A stretch of 64,000 nt of DNA from Panicum virgatum (Eukaryota; Streptophyta; Magnoliopsida; Poales; Poaceae): positions 4,694,531 to 4,758,530 of the forward strand of contig NC_053136.1 in the NCBI RefSeq assembly GCF_016808335.1. The letters are read 5' to 3'. The notes beneath the pieces were generated by a model. It was not told where the DNA came from. It saw nothing but the letters and a program-made list of their open reading frames with translations, and did no database searches. This document shows, piece after piece, positions 1 through 8,003 of the stretch (positions are counted from its first letter, which is position 1; each line of letters starts with the position of its first letter). The translations under genes and the position numbers were made by a program.

Positions 1-165
1 GCACGCCAAACAGGCCCCCGTGCCGTGCTCGTGCACAGAGCTGGGCACGTGGGCCGGCCCGCCCCGGCACGATTAGTTATCCGGGCTAATCGTGCCGGGC
101 CGGATCGTGCCGGGCCGGATCGGGCCCGTGCCGGGTCGGGCCGGGCTCGGCCCGTTGGACATCTA
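1..165. repeat. GC-rich CGTGCC/GGGCCGG degenerate repeat, cut by the window edge
   Basis: The first 165 bases are built from imperfect copies of CGTGCCGGGCCGG and its complement, and end in CGGCCCGTTGGACATCTATA. Such stretches are common at the ends of plant hAT-like repeats, where the last motif sits near the element terminus. Only one end is present, so no terminal inverted repeat or target duplication can be tested. The class assignment is inference. Confidence 0.45.
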
Positions 166-500
166 TAATCGGATCCACATCCATGCTAGGGCTGAGGGCT
201 CTGCTGGATTGACGCCGGTAACTTGAATTTCAGTATTTCACACACACACAAGCACGCGTTCTTAGATTACAGGGATGGTACTCTGCTGCTCCAAGCACCA
301 CTCCGGGACTTGCTATTTACAGAAAGCTCTTAGCTATGGCTTCCAGCAGTCGAGCAAACAGCAGAGTGGTGCAAGAGGAGGAGCAAGCAAACAACTAGTG
401 GTAGTAGCTAGTACTACGGTACAGAGCACGGTACAGATCCGGCCGCCGGGAGCACGCCGGAGCGCCGCCGGCCGGGCCGAGCAGAGCAGAGAGCATAGCG
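166..500. other. Downstream (3') flank of the minus-strand small gene
   Basis: This stretch lies downstream of the stop codon of the small minus-strand gene at 501-695 and probably contains its 3' UTR. It holds a short CA run near 240-250. I see no other coding region; the longer open frames here run across GC-rich sequence with no family resemblance. Confidence 0.4.
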
Positions 501-695
501 TCACTTGGGTCCCCAGAGCAGCAGGTGCATCACCTTGGCCGTCTTGCAGTGGTCCTCGCGCCCACCGCTGGCGCCGCGCCGCCCCGGCTGCTGCTGCTGC
601 CGCTGCTCCCTCCCCGCCGCCACCCCGGCGTCGCGCGCCATCAGCGCGCGCCGCAGGGTCGCGAGCTCCGGCCACCTGCTCTCCCGGCCGCTCAT
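501..695 (-). CDS. Small wound-induced (DUF3774-like) protein, 64 aa
   Basis: This is a single-exon frame of 64 codons. The protein starts MSGRESRWPELATLRRALM, has a Gln/Arg/Gly-rich centre, and ends KTAKVMHLLLWGPK. The C-terminal pattern K-V-M-x-L-x-x-W-G-P is the hallmark of the plant wound-induced / DUF3774 small-protein family, and the same motif ends the gene at 4658-4936. Family members are usually 70-100 aa, so this one is short. It lacks the family's N-terminal VAAS-GAVEALKDQ block, making it a divergent member at best. A TATA box lies about 115 bp upstream on the same strand. The molecular function of the family is not settled; induction by wounding or stress is known for some members. 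The ATG is the first in frame after the TATA box. Confidence rests on the C-terminus and the promoter. Confidence 0.62.
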   Translation of the reverse strand: MSGRESRWPELATLRRALMARDAGVAAGREQRQQQQPGRRGASGGREDHCKTAKVMHLLLWGPK

Positions 696-807
696 GGCTC
701 CTGCCGCTGCCGCTGCGCCACCGTAGTAGCACTAGCACCTCTCGGCTCTCTTTCTCCTGCTACAAACAAGCCATGCCGATGCCGTTAGCAGCCGCACACC
801 AAAGCCG

Positions 808-815
808 TTATATAG
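808..815 (-). promoter_or_regulatory. TATA box of the 64-aa wound-induced-like gene
   Basis: Read on the minus strand the sequence is CTATATAA. It lies about 115 bp upstream of the ATG at 695, at a distance giving a 5' UTR of roughly 80-90 nt. Confidence 0.6.
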
Positions 816-1370
816 AGCTGGCCAGGCGCCGGCGGCTGGCAGACGTGACGGGTCCGGGCTCGCGAGGTCCAAGCGACAACAAAAATATCGGGTCGTGTGA
901 TCGACGAGAGGCCGCCGATCCAGCGGCCGGAAATATCTGGCTGACGTGGCGCCCGATTTTTTTTTCACTCCCGTGGCCGGCCTCGGCGTCACGGCGCGGA
1001 CAAAGTCTGGAAAGCTCCCTCCGGTTGCTCCGGAGGTGAGGCCGTCGGGATCAAACAATTACCTCGAATAATCAGTGATGAGTGAGTGATCGGTAGGCGA
1101 CCGCGTGGGTTGACGGCGATCTCGGCGGCGGTTTTTCCACGAGCCGCGGGGCCGGCGGTCGGAGGAGGAGGATCCGGTGGTGGGGGTGCTCCGGTGGGGC
1201 GCGGGTCGCCGGCGGGTGGTCGTGATCCGGCCATCCGGGACCGGGACGGCCATTCATGGGCGTGGGGCTCGGGGAGACGAGGGATCGAGACGGCTCCAGA
1301 AGTGGAGGTGGTGTGTGGACGAGCGGTGCGCGACTGCGCGCGAAAAACAAAACTCTACGAGGCCCCACCG
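816..1370. other. Upstream/intergenic GC-rich region
   Basis: This is the promoter side of the minus-strand small gene, followed by GC-rich sequence with overlapping open frames on both strands. None of these frames resembles a known protein family, and their composition (Pro/Arg/Gly/Ala) is typical of unconstrained GC-rich DNA. No gene is called. Confidence 0.4.
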
Positions 1371-1440
1371 GTATTTCACTGGGAGCAGGCAACCACAGCT
1401 TGCCAGTATTTCACTGGGAGCAGGCAACCACAGCTTGCCG
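1371..1440. repeat. 35-bp tandem duplication
   Basis: Two adjacent copies (1371-1405 and 1406-1440) of a 35-bp unit starting GTATTTCACTGGGAGCAGGC are identical except for the last base. They lie just left of the LINE insertion site. Confidence 0.9.
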
Positions 1441-1460
1441 GTTCAAACTGTAGCTGCGCC

Positions 1461-2294
1461 GATGGACCTCTTTCCTGAGCTTTACAATCTTGCCTGGAGG
1501 AAAAATAAGAAAGTGCTTGAAGAATTAGTGAACCAGAACTGGATAAGAGGACTTTGGAGAATGAAACTGTCGAGCAGATGGCAGATTTCGTGAAGCTCTG
1601 GGACTCGGTCCAGGCAGTACATCTTACTACAGCAAAATCAGCTTACAATGCACAATTCATGGGGTCCTACAGTTATTTCAGTGGCAATTCTATTTGGAAA
1701 GCAGAAGCAGAAGGCAAGCACAAATTTTTTGTGTGGCTACTAGTGCAGTGCAAGTTACTTACAGCAGATAAATTGATGGCTCGACAATGACCCTGCAACC
1801 CAATGTGTTCTCTTTGCAATCAGGAGCAGGAAACAACAGGACATCTGATACTGCACTGCTCTTTTGCAAAACTGGTTTGGCAAAAAATGGGAACATGGAC
1901 TCAGCAGCTCGTTCGAGCACCAGATGACAGCCTAGAGATCATTGATTGGTGGGAAAAGAAGCTTGCATATTTACCAGCAAAGAAAAGAAGATTGAAGGGT
2001 GCATTGCTTATGTACTGCGCTTGGAACATTTGGAAGGAAAGAAACCAGAGAGTATTTGATCAGGTCCAGAAGACACCAGCGGAAGTGATGCAGGAGATTA
2101 AGGCTGAAGTTAACACTAGAAAATTGGCCTGTGGAGGGCTAGAGTTACCTTAAGTTTTTCATGCTTTGTTCTTCCTTTTCTGAGTTTGAGAACCTCTCTT
2201 TTCATGTAATATTGCCCTGCTAAGACTCTGTATTTGCTTCTCCTCACTTAAATGACATAGCAGTGCTCCTGCTTTTATTCCAAAAAAAAAAAAA
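1461..2294 (+). mobile_element. 5'-truncated LINE (non-LTR retrotransposon), 3' end with poly(A)
   Basis: The fragment encodes the C-terminal end of a plant L1-type reverse transcriptase protein. It begins with an FPELYNLAWRKN-like segment, and a zf-RVT type zinc-binding domain follows at about 1800-1900 with the pattern CxLC...TGHL...C (CSLCNQEQETTGHLILHC). The coding sequence is broken by a frameshift near 1560 and by an in-frame TGA at 1788-1790. After the stop codon at 2153 comes about 130 bp of 3' UTR, then an A-run at 2282-2295. The insertion is flanked by a perfect 14-bp target-site duplication, ACTGTAGCTGCGCC, at 1447-1460 and 2295-2308. This proves target-primed insertion and fixes both ends. 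It is a dead, severely 5'-truncated copy. Confidence 0.93.
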
Positions 2295-2523
2295 ACTGTA
2301 GCTGCGCCAGCGATGGGAGAATTTTTTAGTACATCCAACTAAAAATTCACTTCCACGAAAATTCAAACATAGAGTGCGAAGTGCTATTAGAGCCATTAAA
2401 TCATCAGCTGCGCGCTCATTCGTGCGGTGCGTGCAAAGATGCGGCGTGAACCAGCCTTATAGCCAGGGTAGAACCAAAGAACATAGGGGTGCCTGGACGG
2501 CAGGCTTTTCACCCCAAAGTTAC

Positions 2524-3027
2524 TACTCTCTCCATCCAATTTTGATAGATATACTCCCTCCATACCCAAAAAACCTGACGTTTAGGACAGCGACACGGTC
2601 TCCAAGACACAACTTTGACTTCTTATTCCTCTAAAAATATTTATCAAAAAGTGATATATGTATACTTTCATAAAAGTATTTTTCAAGACAAATCTATTCA
2701 TATAATTTTTACATTTTCAAACTCAACAACTTGAGAGTTATTCATGATTTACATTCTAAAAGTTTGACTCAAACCTTGTCCTGAACGTCAGGTTTTTTGA
2801 GTATGGAGGGAGTATTTCTATATGGCACAATAATAAAGATATCAAATGTGCTTATCAATCTAATAAATGCAACACAGACTTTTTATTTGTCCTCCATTGT
2901 TTTAACTTGGAACTCCTCGTTACTAGTACTATTTATTGCCACAGCCCAAGCCAATAGCAAATATAGCTATCATTTTTGAATATTTAATTTTTTAAAATAT
3001 ATCTATCAAAACAGGATGGAGAGAGTA
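2524..3027. mobile_element. Stowaway-like MITE (outer), interrupted by a second MITE
   Basis: The left end reads TACTCTCTCCATCCAATTTT and the right end is its near-perfect inverted complement, ending CAAAACAGGATGGAGAGAGTA. The outermost TA is the Stowaway/Tc1-mariner target duplication. Without the inner insertion (2552-2814) the element is about 240 bp, the normal Stowaway size. Confidence 0.85.
2552..2814. mobile_element. Stowaway-like MITE (inner), nested at a TA in the outer one
   Basis: The ends are TACTCCCTCCATACCCAAAA and its inverted complement ending TTTTTTGAGTATGGAGGGAGTA (seen at 2793-2814). The TIR extends about 30 bp (to CCTGACGTT / AACGTCAGG). Length is 263 bp, with a TA duplication. 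No coding capacity. Confidence 0.88.
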
Positions 3028-3295
3028 ATAGGAAGTGGTCACAAGTAGGGATTCAAAGTAGTCATCTTTAGATGCATCTTTAATAATTTTTAAAGAAATA
3101 ATATTTGAATTAAAAAGAGTTGGAGGGGCACCTAAAATTCACTAATTTACACCTATAGCTACCAGCCACGACGCTGCTTCAAACTTGTGACTGATTCCTT
3201 ATAAAAAAATGAAAATATTCCGGCCTCCCACAAACAATCTATTGTTCTAACTTCTAACTGTATCATGCATAGTAACGGTACATGTCACGAGTTTA

Positions 3296-3500
3296 AGGCC
3301 TCATTTGGCATAGCTTCAGTTTCTTTTAAAATATAGCTAGTGAAGCAGCTTCTCCGGTGAAGCAGTTTCTTTGGCGAAGCTGAAGCTATTTTAAAAAATA
3401 TTTGGCAAAAAAGCTTCTTCCTGGTGAAGCGGGGTGAAGCCGCCTGAAGCTAGTAAAAAAAACTGTTTGGCATAGCTTCATGTGAAGCTGCTCATGAAGC
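3296..3500. repeat. GAAGC-rich interspersed repeat
   Basis: The stretch begins AAGGCCTCATTTGGCATAGC and contains many copies of GAAGC/GCTTC in both orientations, with TTTGGCATAGCTTCA repeated at about 3470. It resembles a degenerate foldback MITE common in grasses. I could not find a clean target duplication. Confidence 0.4.
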
Positions 3501-3985
3501 TGACCAATAAGCTCGGCTGATGGGACCCACAAAACTTAAGGGCTGGGGACAGGTTAGATACAATCATACAAAGTTTAAGTCTCAGAATTACAAACACTTC
3601 AGGCGCTCTAATGCAAGATAGTCAATACCAAAGTTTGCTCTGTCCCCCTAAAATGTGAAAATATACTTGCGCATATAAAATCAGCCTGGTAATTCTTGGA
3701 TTCTGCCCAATAATTAACAGGAAATTCGGAGTTTCCTTCTAAGAGAGTACACTGAGCTCAACACTCATGGATCACTCGCACGACACACGCTTCACCAGTC
3801 GCCATCTCCGGTCGCCATATAACAATAATAAAGGGAGAAGAGAAAGCGGAAAATTTCTATACTGCCGTAGCAATTCTGCACAGTCTACTACTATTTGCCG
3901 TTGTCAGTAACGGATGTTCCTCTTCCTCGCATGTCAATGAGACATATATAGAACGGCAAATATATAATTGTGGCAAAACAAAAAA

Positions 3986-4235
3986 TACTATCTCCGTTCC
4001 AAAAAAAATGTAAATCTCGCTTTCCGAGAAGTCAAACAATTTCAAATTTAATCAAAGTTATACAAAATAGTATTAATAATTATATTATAATATAAATATA
4101 TTTAGATTAATCGTGTAATATATTTCTATACTACATCTATTCGGACATAAAAATTATTAGTAAATTTTTGTATAAATTTGATTAAAATTTTTAAGAAATG
4201 AGATTTACATTCTTCTTGGGACAAAGGGAGCAGTA
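3986..4235. mobile_element. Stowaway-like MITE
   Basis: The left end is TATCTCCGTTCCAAAAAAAA and the right end, TTGGGACAAAGGGAGCAGTA, is its approximate inverted complement. The interior is AT-rich. Size is about 250 bp. The outer bases vary, so the boundary is uncertain by a few bp. Confidence 0.8.
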
Positions 4236-4539
4236 GCGTACAATAAGAAAAACTATGGAGTGCCTACTGAGTACTGCGAACACATTCAAAAGAAAAAAAA
4301 TGAAGAAAAACTAAGGAGTGAGTACAGTTTTTAAGTTTCCCTTCCCCGGCCCGTGCCGCGGCACGCCTTGGCAGTTTGGGCTGTTTGGCAACATGCATGC
4401 ACCACGCCACCGCCCTGCTTCCTTGGAAACGGTAGCGAGCGGTGAGCGCGCCTCCCGTCGGAGTCCAAAACCGGCGACGCGCTCCCTGTTTTCGCCTCCA
4501 CCCACCTCCGTTTCTCCGCCGGATTGCCGCCGGGCCGCG

Positions 4540-4546
4540 TATAAAA
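4540..4546 (+). promoter_or_regulatory. TATA box of the 92-aa wound-induced gene
   Basis: TATAAAA in a GC-rich context, 112 bp upstream of the ATG at 4658. This is consistent with a 5' UTR of about 80 nt. Confidence 0.75.
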
Positions 4547-4657
4547 CGCCCTCCCTGCACGCCAACCCGCCTGTCACCCGCGGACATCCCGGAGAGATCA
4601 AGAACCAGCCGAGGTCTCAGTGCCCACTAGTAGTCCGTAGAGCGCGCGGCGGCAGAG

Positions 4658-4936
4658 ATGTCGGCGGCGGCGGCGGCGGCGGGCGGGAAGGCGCCGCCGC
4701 TGGTGGTGGCGGCGAGCATGGGCGCGGTGGAGGCGCTCAAGGACCAGGCGGGCCTGTGCCGCTGGGACTACGCGCTGCGCTCGCTTTACCGCCGCGCAGC
4801 CGCGCCCCGGATCCGCGCCCTGTCCGCCGCGCTCTCGGACCCCGCGGCGGCCGGGCTGCCCCGGCCGCCGCCGCCGCCGGCGGCGGACGCCAGGATGCGC
4901 AAGGCCTACCACCTCGTGTGCTGGGGCCCCAACTGA
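4658..4936 (+). CDS. Wound-induced family protein (DUF3774), 92 aa
   Basis: A single-exon small protein. It has the full family architecture: an Ala/Gly-rich start, then VVAASMGAVEALKDQ-like and CRWDYALRSLYRRA blocks (about residues 16-46), a low-complexity Ala/Pro-rich linker, and the diagnostic C-terminus MRKAYHLVCWGPN. Length and order match plant wound-responsive (WIP/DUF3774) proteins. The first ATG after the TATA box at 4540 is used. The codons are extremely GC-rich (GCG/GGC runs), as is usual for small grass genes. Family members are stress- or wound-inducible; their biochemical role is unknown to me. The gene is divergent from the related small gene at 501-695 and convergent with MIR397. 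Function beyond family membership is not claimed. Confidence 0.93.
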   Translation: MSAAAAAAGGKAPPLVVAASMGAVEALKDQAGLCRWDYALRSLYRRAAAPRIRALSAALSDPAAAGLPRPPPPPAADARMRKAYHLVCWGPN

Positions 4937-5436
4937 CCGGCGTCGACGCCGGCCGGCCGGCGCTTCTTGTTCCCCTGTAGCTTCTCCGGCTTAGCGGTCT
5001 CCTCGTCGCGTGTGTGCATTGCTTCTACCCATCATCGATCTATCCATCCGTGTGCGTTGGCAGATGAGATGTGATCAAGTGAGTGCTCGTCGTCGTTTGG
5101 GTTCAGAAGATGTAGCTCATGTAGGATTGCTTTAAAAAAGAAAAAAAACATACCAGTGGGACTTGACTTGCATCGTTCATGCGAATTCTGAACAGAACAC
5201 AGCGCAAATTCAGAAGGCAACAACAAACCAGATCTTGCTAGTGCCAAAAAAAAAAGCTCCTACCATGTGCTACTAATTCTAAAAAAGTTGCTTGCAAAGG
5301 CAGATCGGGATGAGCGCGGGACAGAGACATTGCTCCGATCGGTGAGCCTGCTCACAACTCGGCCAGCAGAGTTCCTGATGATTGAGGGATGCCTGCACGG
5401 CTACGAGGGGCTAGCGCTCGCCGTCGCCGGCCAGAG
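4937..5436. other. 3' region between the wound-induced gene and MIR397
   Basis: This contains the 3' UTR of the plus-strand gene and, from the right, the 3' part of the minus-strand MIR397 primary transcript. Two A-rich runs (5137-5149, 5246-5255) are present. I see no coding sequence. Confidence 0.4.
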
Positions 5437-5439
5437 AGA

Positions 5440-5530
5440 GCAAAGGCGTTATTGAGTGCAGCGCCGGTGAGCCGCGGCCGGCGGACCTCGCCGCCGGCGG
5501 CTCATCAACGCTGCACTCAATGATGCCTTC
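5440..5530 (-). ncRNA. MIR397: MIR397 precursor hairpin
   Basis: On the minus strand this region folds into a compact stem. The 5' arm contains a 21-nt sequence (5523 to 5503) beginning TCATTGAGTGCAG and ending CGTTGATG, which I recognise as plant miR397 without mismatch. The 3' arm (about 5470-5450) is the star strand, with at least 13 consecutive pairs to the mature sequence and a few wobbles at its 3' end. A short GC-rich terminal loop is centred near 5485. The mature miRNA sits on the 5' arm, as known for this family. miR397 directs cleavage of laccase mRNAs, and in other plants it is induced when copper is scarce. The strand is decided by the exact mature match; the opposite strand gives only a variant sequence. 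The upstream GTAC cluster supports this assignment. Confidence 0.94.
5503..5523 (-). ncRNA. miR397: Mature miR397 (5' arm)
   Basis: A 21-nt sequence starting with U, read from 5523 down to 5503. It matches the conserved plant miR397 family. Expected targets are laccase transcripts; none are in this window. Confidence 0.93.
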
Positions 5531-5636
5531 GCGCCCCTTTCTCTTTTCTGCGCACAGGTCACGCTTCCATGTCCCAGCCGCGCGTGGCGAGGCAATATAA
5601 ACGCGTGCTGGGAGGAGCATCGACCTGCACCGGCGT

Positions 5637-5935
5637 GTACTGCAACGCTCCAGGCTTTGACTTTGGGCGAGTTCAGCGGGGAACCGGTTCCTCCTCTGCA
5701 GTACAAGTACTGCAGAGGGACTCGGTGCCACTGACCTGCGGGCTCCATGGTTCAGAGGGCCACAGGTCAGTGGGAGAGTCTCCTCACCGTCCAGCGGAGT
5801 GTTCGTCCCCAATCTGTACTGCTACCAACCTTGTACTATTTTTTTGAAGAAATCAACCTTGTACTGCTGCTGCTGCTGCTGCTACCGTCTCCTTCGAAAT
5901 GGCAAGCCCGGCAGGTGTACTGCTTCAAACTGTAC
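5637..5935 (-). promoter_or_regulatory. Cluster of eight GTAC copper-response cores upstream of MIR397
   Basis: GTAC occurs at 5637, 5701, 5707, 5816, 5833, 5861, 5917 and 5932, which is eight times in 299 bp. Most copies are in the longer context GTACTGC (GCAGTAC on the MIR397 strand). GTAC is the core bound by the SPL7/CRR1 copper-response regulators, and MIR397 is a known SPL7 target in Arabidopsis. The cluster sits 110-400 bp upstream of the hairpin. A TATA-like sequence on the minus strand (TTTATATTG, about 5593-5601) lies between them. That this is a functional copper-response region is inference from position and density. Confidence 0.72.
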
Positions 5936-6447
5936 TGCACCTGCGCGATTCGTCCTCTCACAGCGTCAGGGGAAGCCAGCACCTGCTGCTGCAGACCCTC
6001 GCTTCGGCACCAGCGTCAGATTGCAGCACGGCAGGTCGGCAGCCTCACCAGAAACGCTTGAACCAAGAGCACAAGGAGGAGGAGCTCAAGCAGCACAACG
6101 GAAAATCGCTATACGGGGGTGCATGGCCAAATGAAGTCAAGAATATTCAGAGTCTCTCTTTTCATGGTTTTGTGTTTTGTGTCTCATTTGACAACGCTAC
6201 CAGAGAAAGCAACAACGTGAAAAGCATTCAGTGATAGCTGGGTGGTTTATACATATATAGGAATGGCACAAGGAAATCCAGAGCGTCCATAAAATACATT
6301 ATATGATTATGATTAACATCTGAAACAAGCAATCGTCGACACAAATAGCCAAACGATAACCCAGAATCATAATTTCCACAGTCCAACATGCAATTTCTTA
6401 TGGTAAATATGACAGTGTTACATGCCAAGATCAATTTGTGATTAATC
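5936..6447. other. Intergenic, no gene seen
   Basis: This is distal upstream sequence of MIR397. It has no recognisable coding sequence or repeat. It ends at the target duplication of the solo LTR. Confidence 0.35.
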
Positions 6448-6452
6448 AACTT

Positions 6453-7499
6453 TGTTGTGGGATTTTTAGGGTACCCACAGCCGGGTGGCGGAACGCACCC
6501 GCCTAATCCCAGAGGGGGTGTACTCGGGATTGCGCTAAGCGATTAGCCATATCTAGCTTGGGGGGCAAGAACGCAAGAACACTCGAGGATTTTAGAGTGG
6601 TTTGGGCCGCCGGAGCGTAATACCCTACGTCCACTTGAGAGTAGTATTGCTCTAGTGTCGGTGGATGAGTCTATCCTCTGCCTTCTAGTCCTCTTTTGGA
6701 CCTGACCTTTCTCTAACGGGTGTCTCCCTTTTATAGAGCAAGGAGGGCGCGTACACAGGTGTTGAACCCCGACAGGTGGGTCCAACAAGGATGTATACTA
6801 TACTAAATTGACACTAATGGAGCTACAGTGATGAAGAATCTCTTGCCGGATACACTTCATCGTCTTGTAAACTCTCTGACCGTGGGGGTCTTCTCCTGTC
6901 CCATCGGCGAAGCGCCCGTTGAGGTAGTGTAGGTTGCGGCGTAGACTGTTGGGTCTACCACGTAGGCATTATGATACTCCGTCGTCGAGTTGTCGTGTCT
7001 AACTGGCGTGCGTGGCATGGGCGGTGCCAGAGGCTGCACCGCGCGCCTTGGTAACGCGCGGTCAATAGTTCAGCCTGGCAAAAGCCGCCTCGGGCTCTGC
7101 TGTGGCAGAGCGCACTTACGTCTACCGTATTGAATGCGGTAGGTGGGCGTGTCTTCCCGGGGGAGCGCCGCGCCCCTACGCGCGCCCGCACGCGTGGCGG
7201 CTTCGGACCCCGACAAGCGGGGTGTCTGTACTCCCCCCGTTGAGGGGTTCGATAGTATTTGGGGGTCCGGGACCTGGTGGGAGGTCCGGGCCCCCTAGCC
7301 AAGCGCCCCTTTCTCCGGGACATGTGACATCACCGGACCCTCCCCAAGCGGGGAGTGGGTTCGGGTCCGTTTGCCGGGAGAGTAGGGCTCCGGACTACAG
7401 AGGTCCGGCCGCTCAGCCGTCGAGGCGTAGTTAAGGATAACTATGAGACTCTTGCCTAAGCACAGCAAGAGGGGGTACCCCAATCCTGGGGTACCGACA
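6453..7499 (-). mobile_element. Solo LTR of the TGTCGGTACCCC family
   Basis: On the minus strand the LTR starts TGTCGGTACCCCAGGATTGG and ends in AAAATCCCACAACA. It is flanked by a perfect 5-bp duplication, AACTT, at 6448-6452 and 7500-7504, so it is a solo LTR left by intra-element recombination. It shares its organisation with the LTRs at 53612-54653 and 56855-57896 and with the solo LTR at 17517-18566. A TATA-like CTATAAAAGGG lies at 6727-6737 on the minus strand. Confidence 0.93.
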
Positions 7500-7504
7500 A
7501 ACTT

Positions 7505-7931
7505 TTATACTTACACCTGAGTACAAAATTCTTTAGAACAAACAAATTTTCGAAACTGAAGCCAAGTATAGTGATCCTACATTTGTAACGAAAAAAATGG
7601 GATATACTGATTTACAAGAAATACAGGGATTCAAAGGGAGCTATATAAAAGGGAAAAAGCCAAATGGTTGGCAACGTAGTAGATCCTAGACCTGAACATC
7701 CAATCACATGTATGTCTATGAATCGTGACTCTGGCAGTTGGAGGTAGTCCTGCAGCTGATGTGGTGGTAACCTGATGATGCTTAGTTTCAAGTGGTTGTG
7801 CGGTTCATGTGGCAGCAACAATGGTCCGATAGCACATTTCACCTCGTGACTGCAACGATCGTTGCAGCTTGTTCTCTGGATTTTGTGCTATCAAGGATCT
7901 CCACAATCAGTCATGTGGGTGCGGCTACTGC
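7505..7931. other. 3' flank of the CIPK gene
   Basis: Sequence downstream of the kinase stop codon, probably 3' UTR. No coding feature is seen between the solo LTR and the kinase gene. Confidence 0.4.
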
Positions 7932-8003
7932 GATGGCAAAGGTGACTACTGCTGTGGTGGCAAAGGTGACTACTGCTGTGGTGGCAAAGGTGCCTGCTGC
8001 TGC
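7932..8003. repeat. 24-bp minisatellite (3 units) across the CIPK stop codon
   Basis: Three adjacent units (7932-7955, 7956-7979, 7980-8003), typified by GGTGGCAAAGGTGACTACTG plus CTGT. The first two are nearly identical. The third carries CTG where the others have CTA, so on the minus strand the coding unit reads a Gln codon and the next unit reads the TAG stop. Confidence 0.9.

Noticed and set aside
275..1039. Long plus-strand open frame over the first small gene
   Set aside because: It is antisense to the 64-aa gene, has only Ala/Pro/Arg-rich composition, and shows no known domain.
5411..5812. 133-codon minus-strand frame over MIR397
   Set aside because: It runs through the hairpin and has no protein similarity; a non-coding miRNA transcript explains the region.
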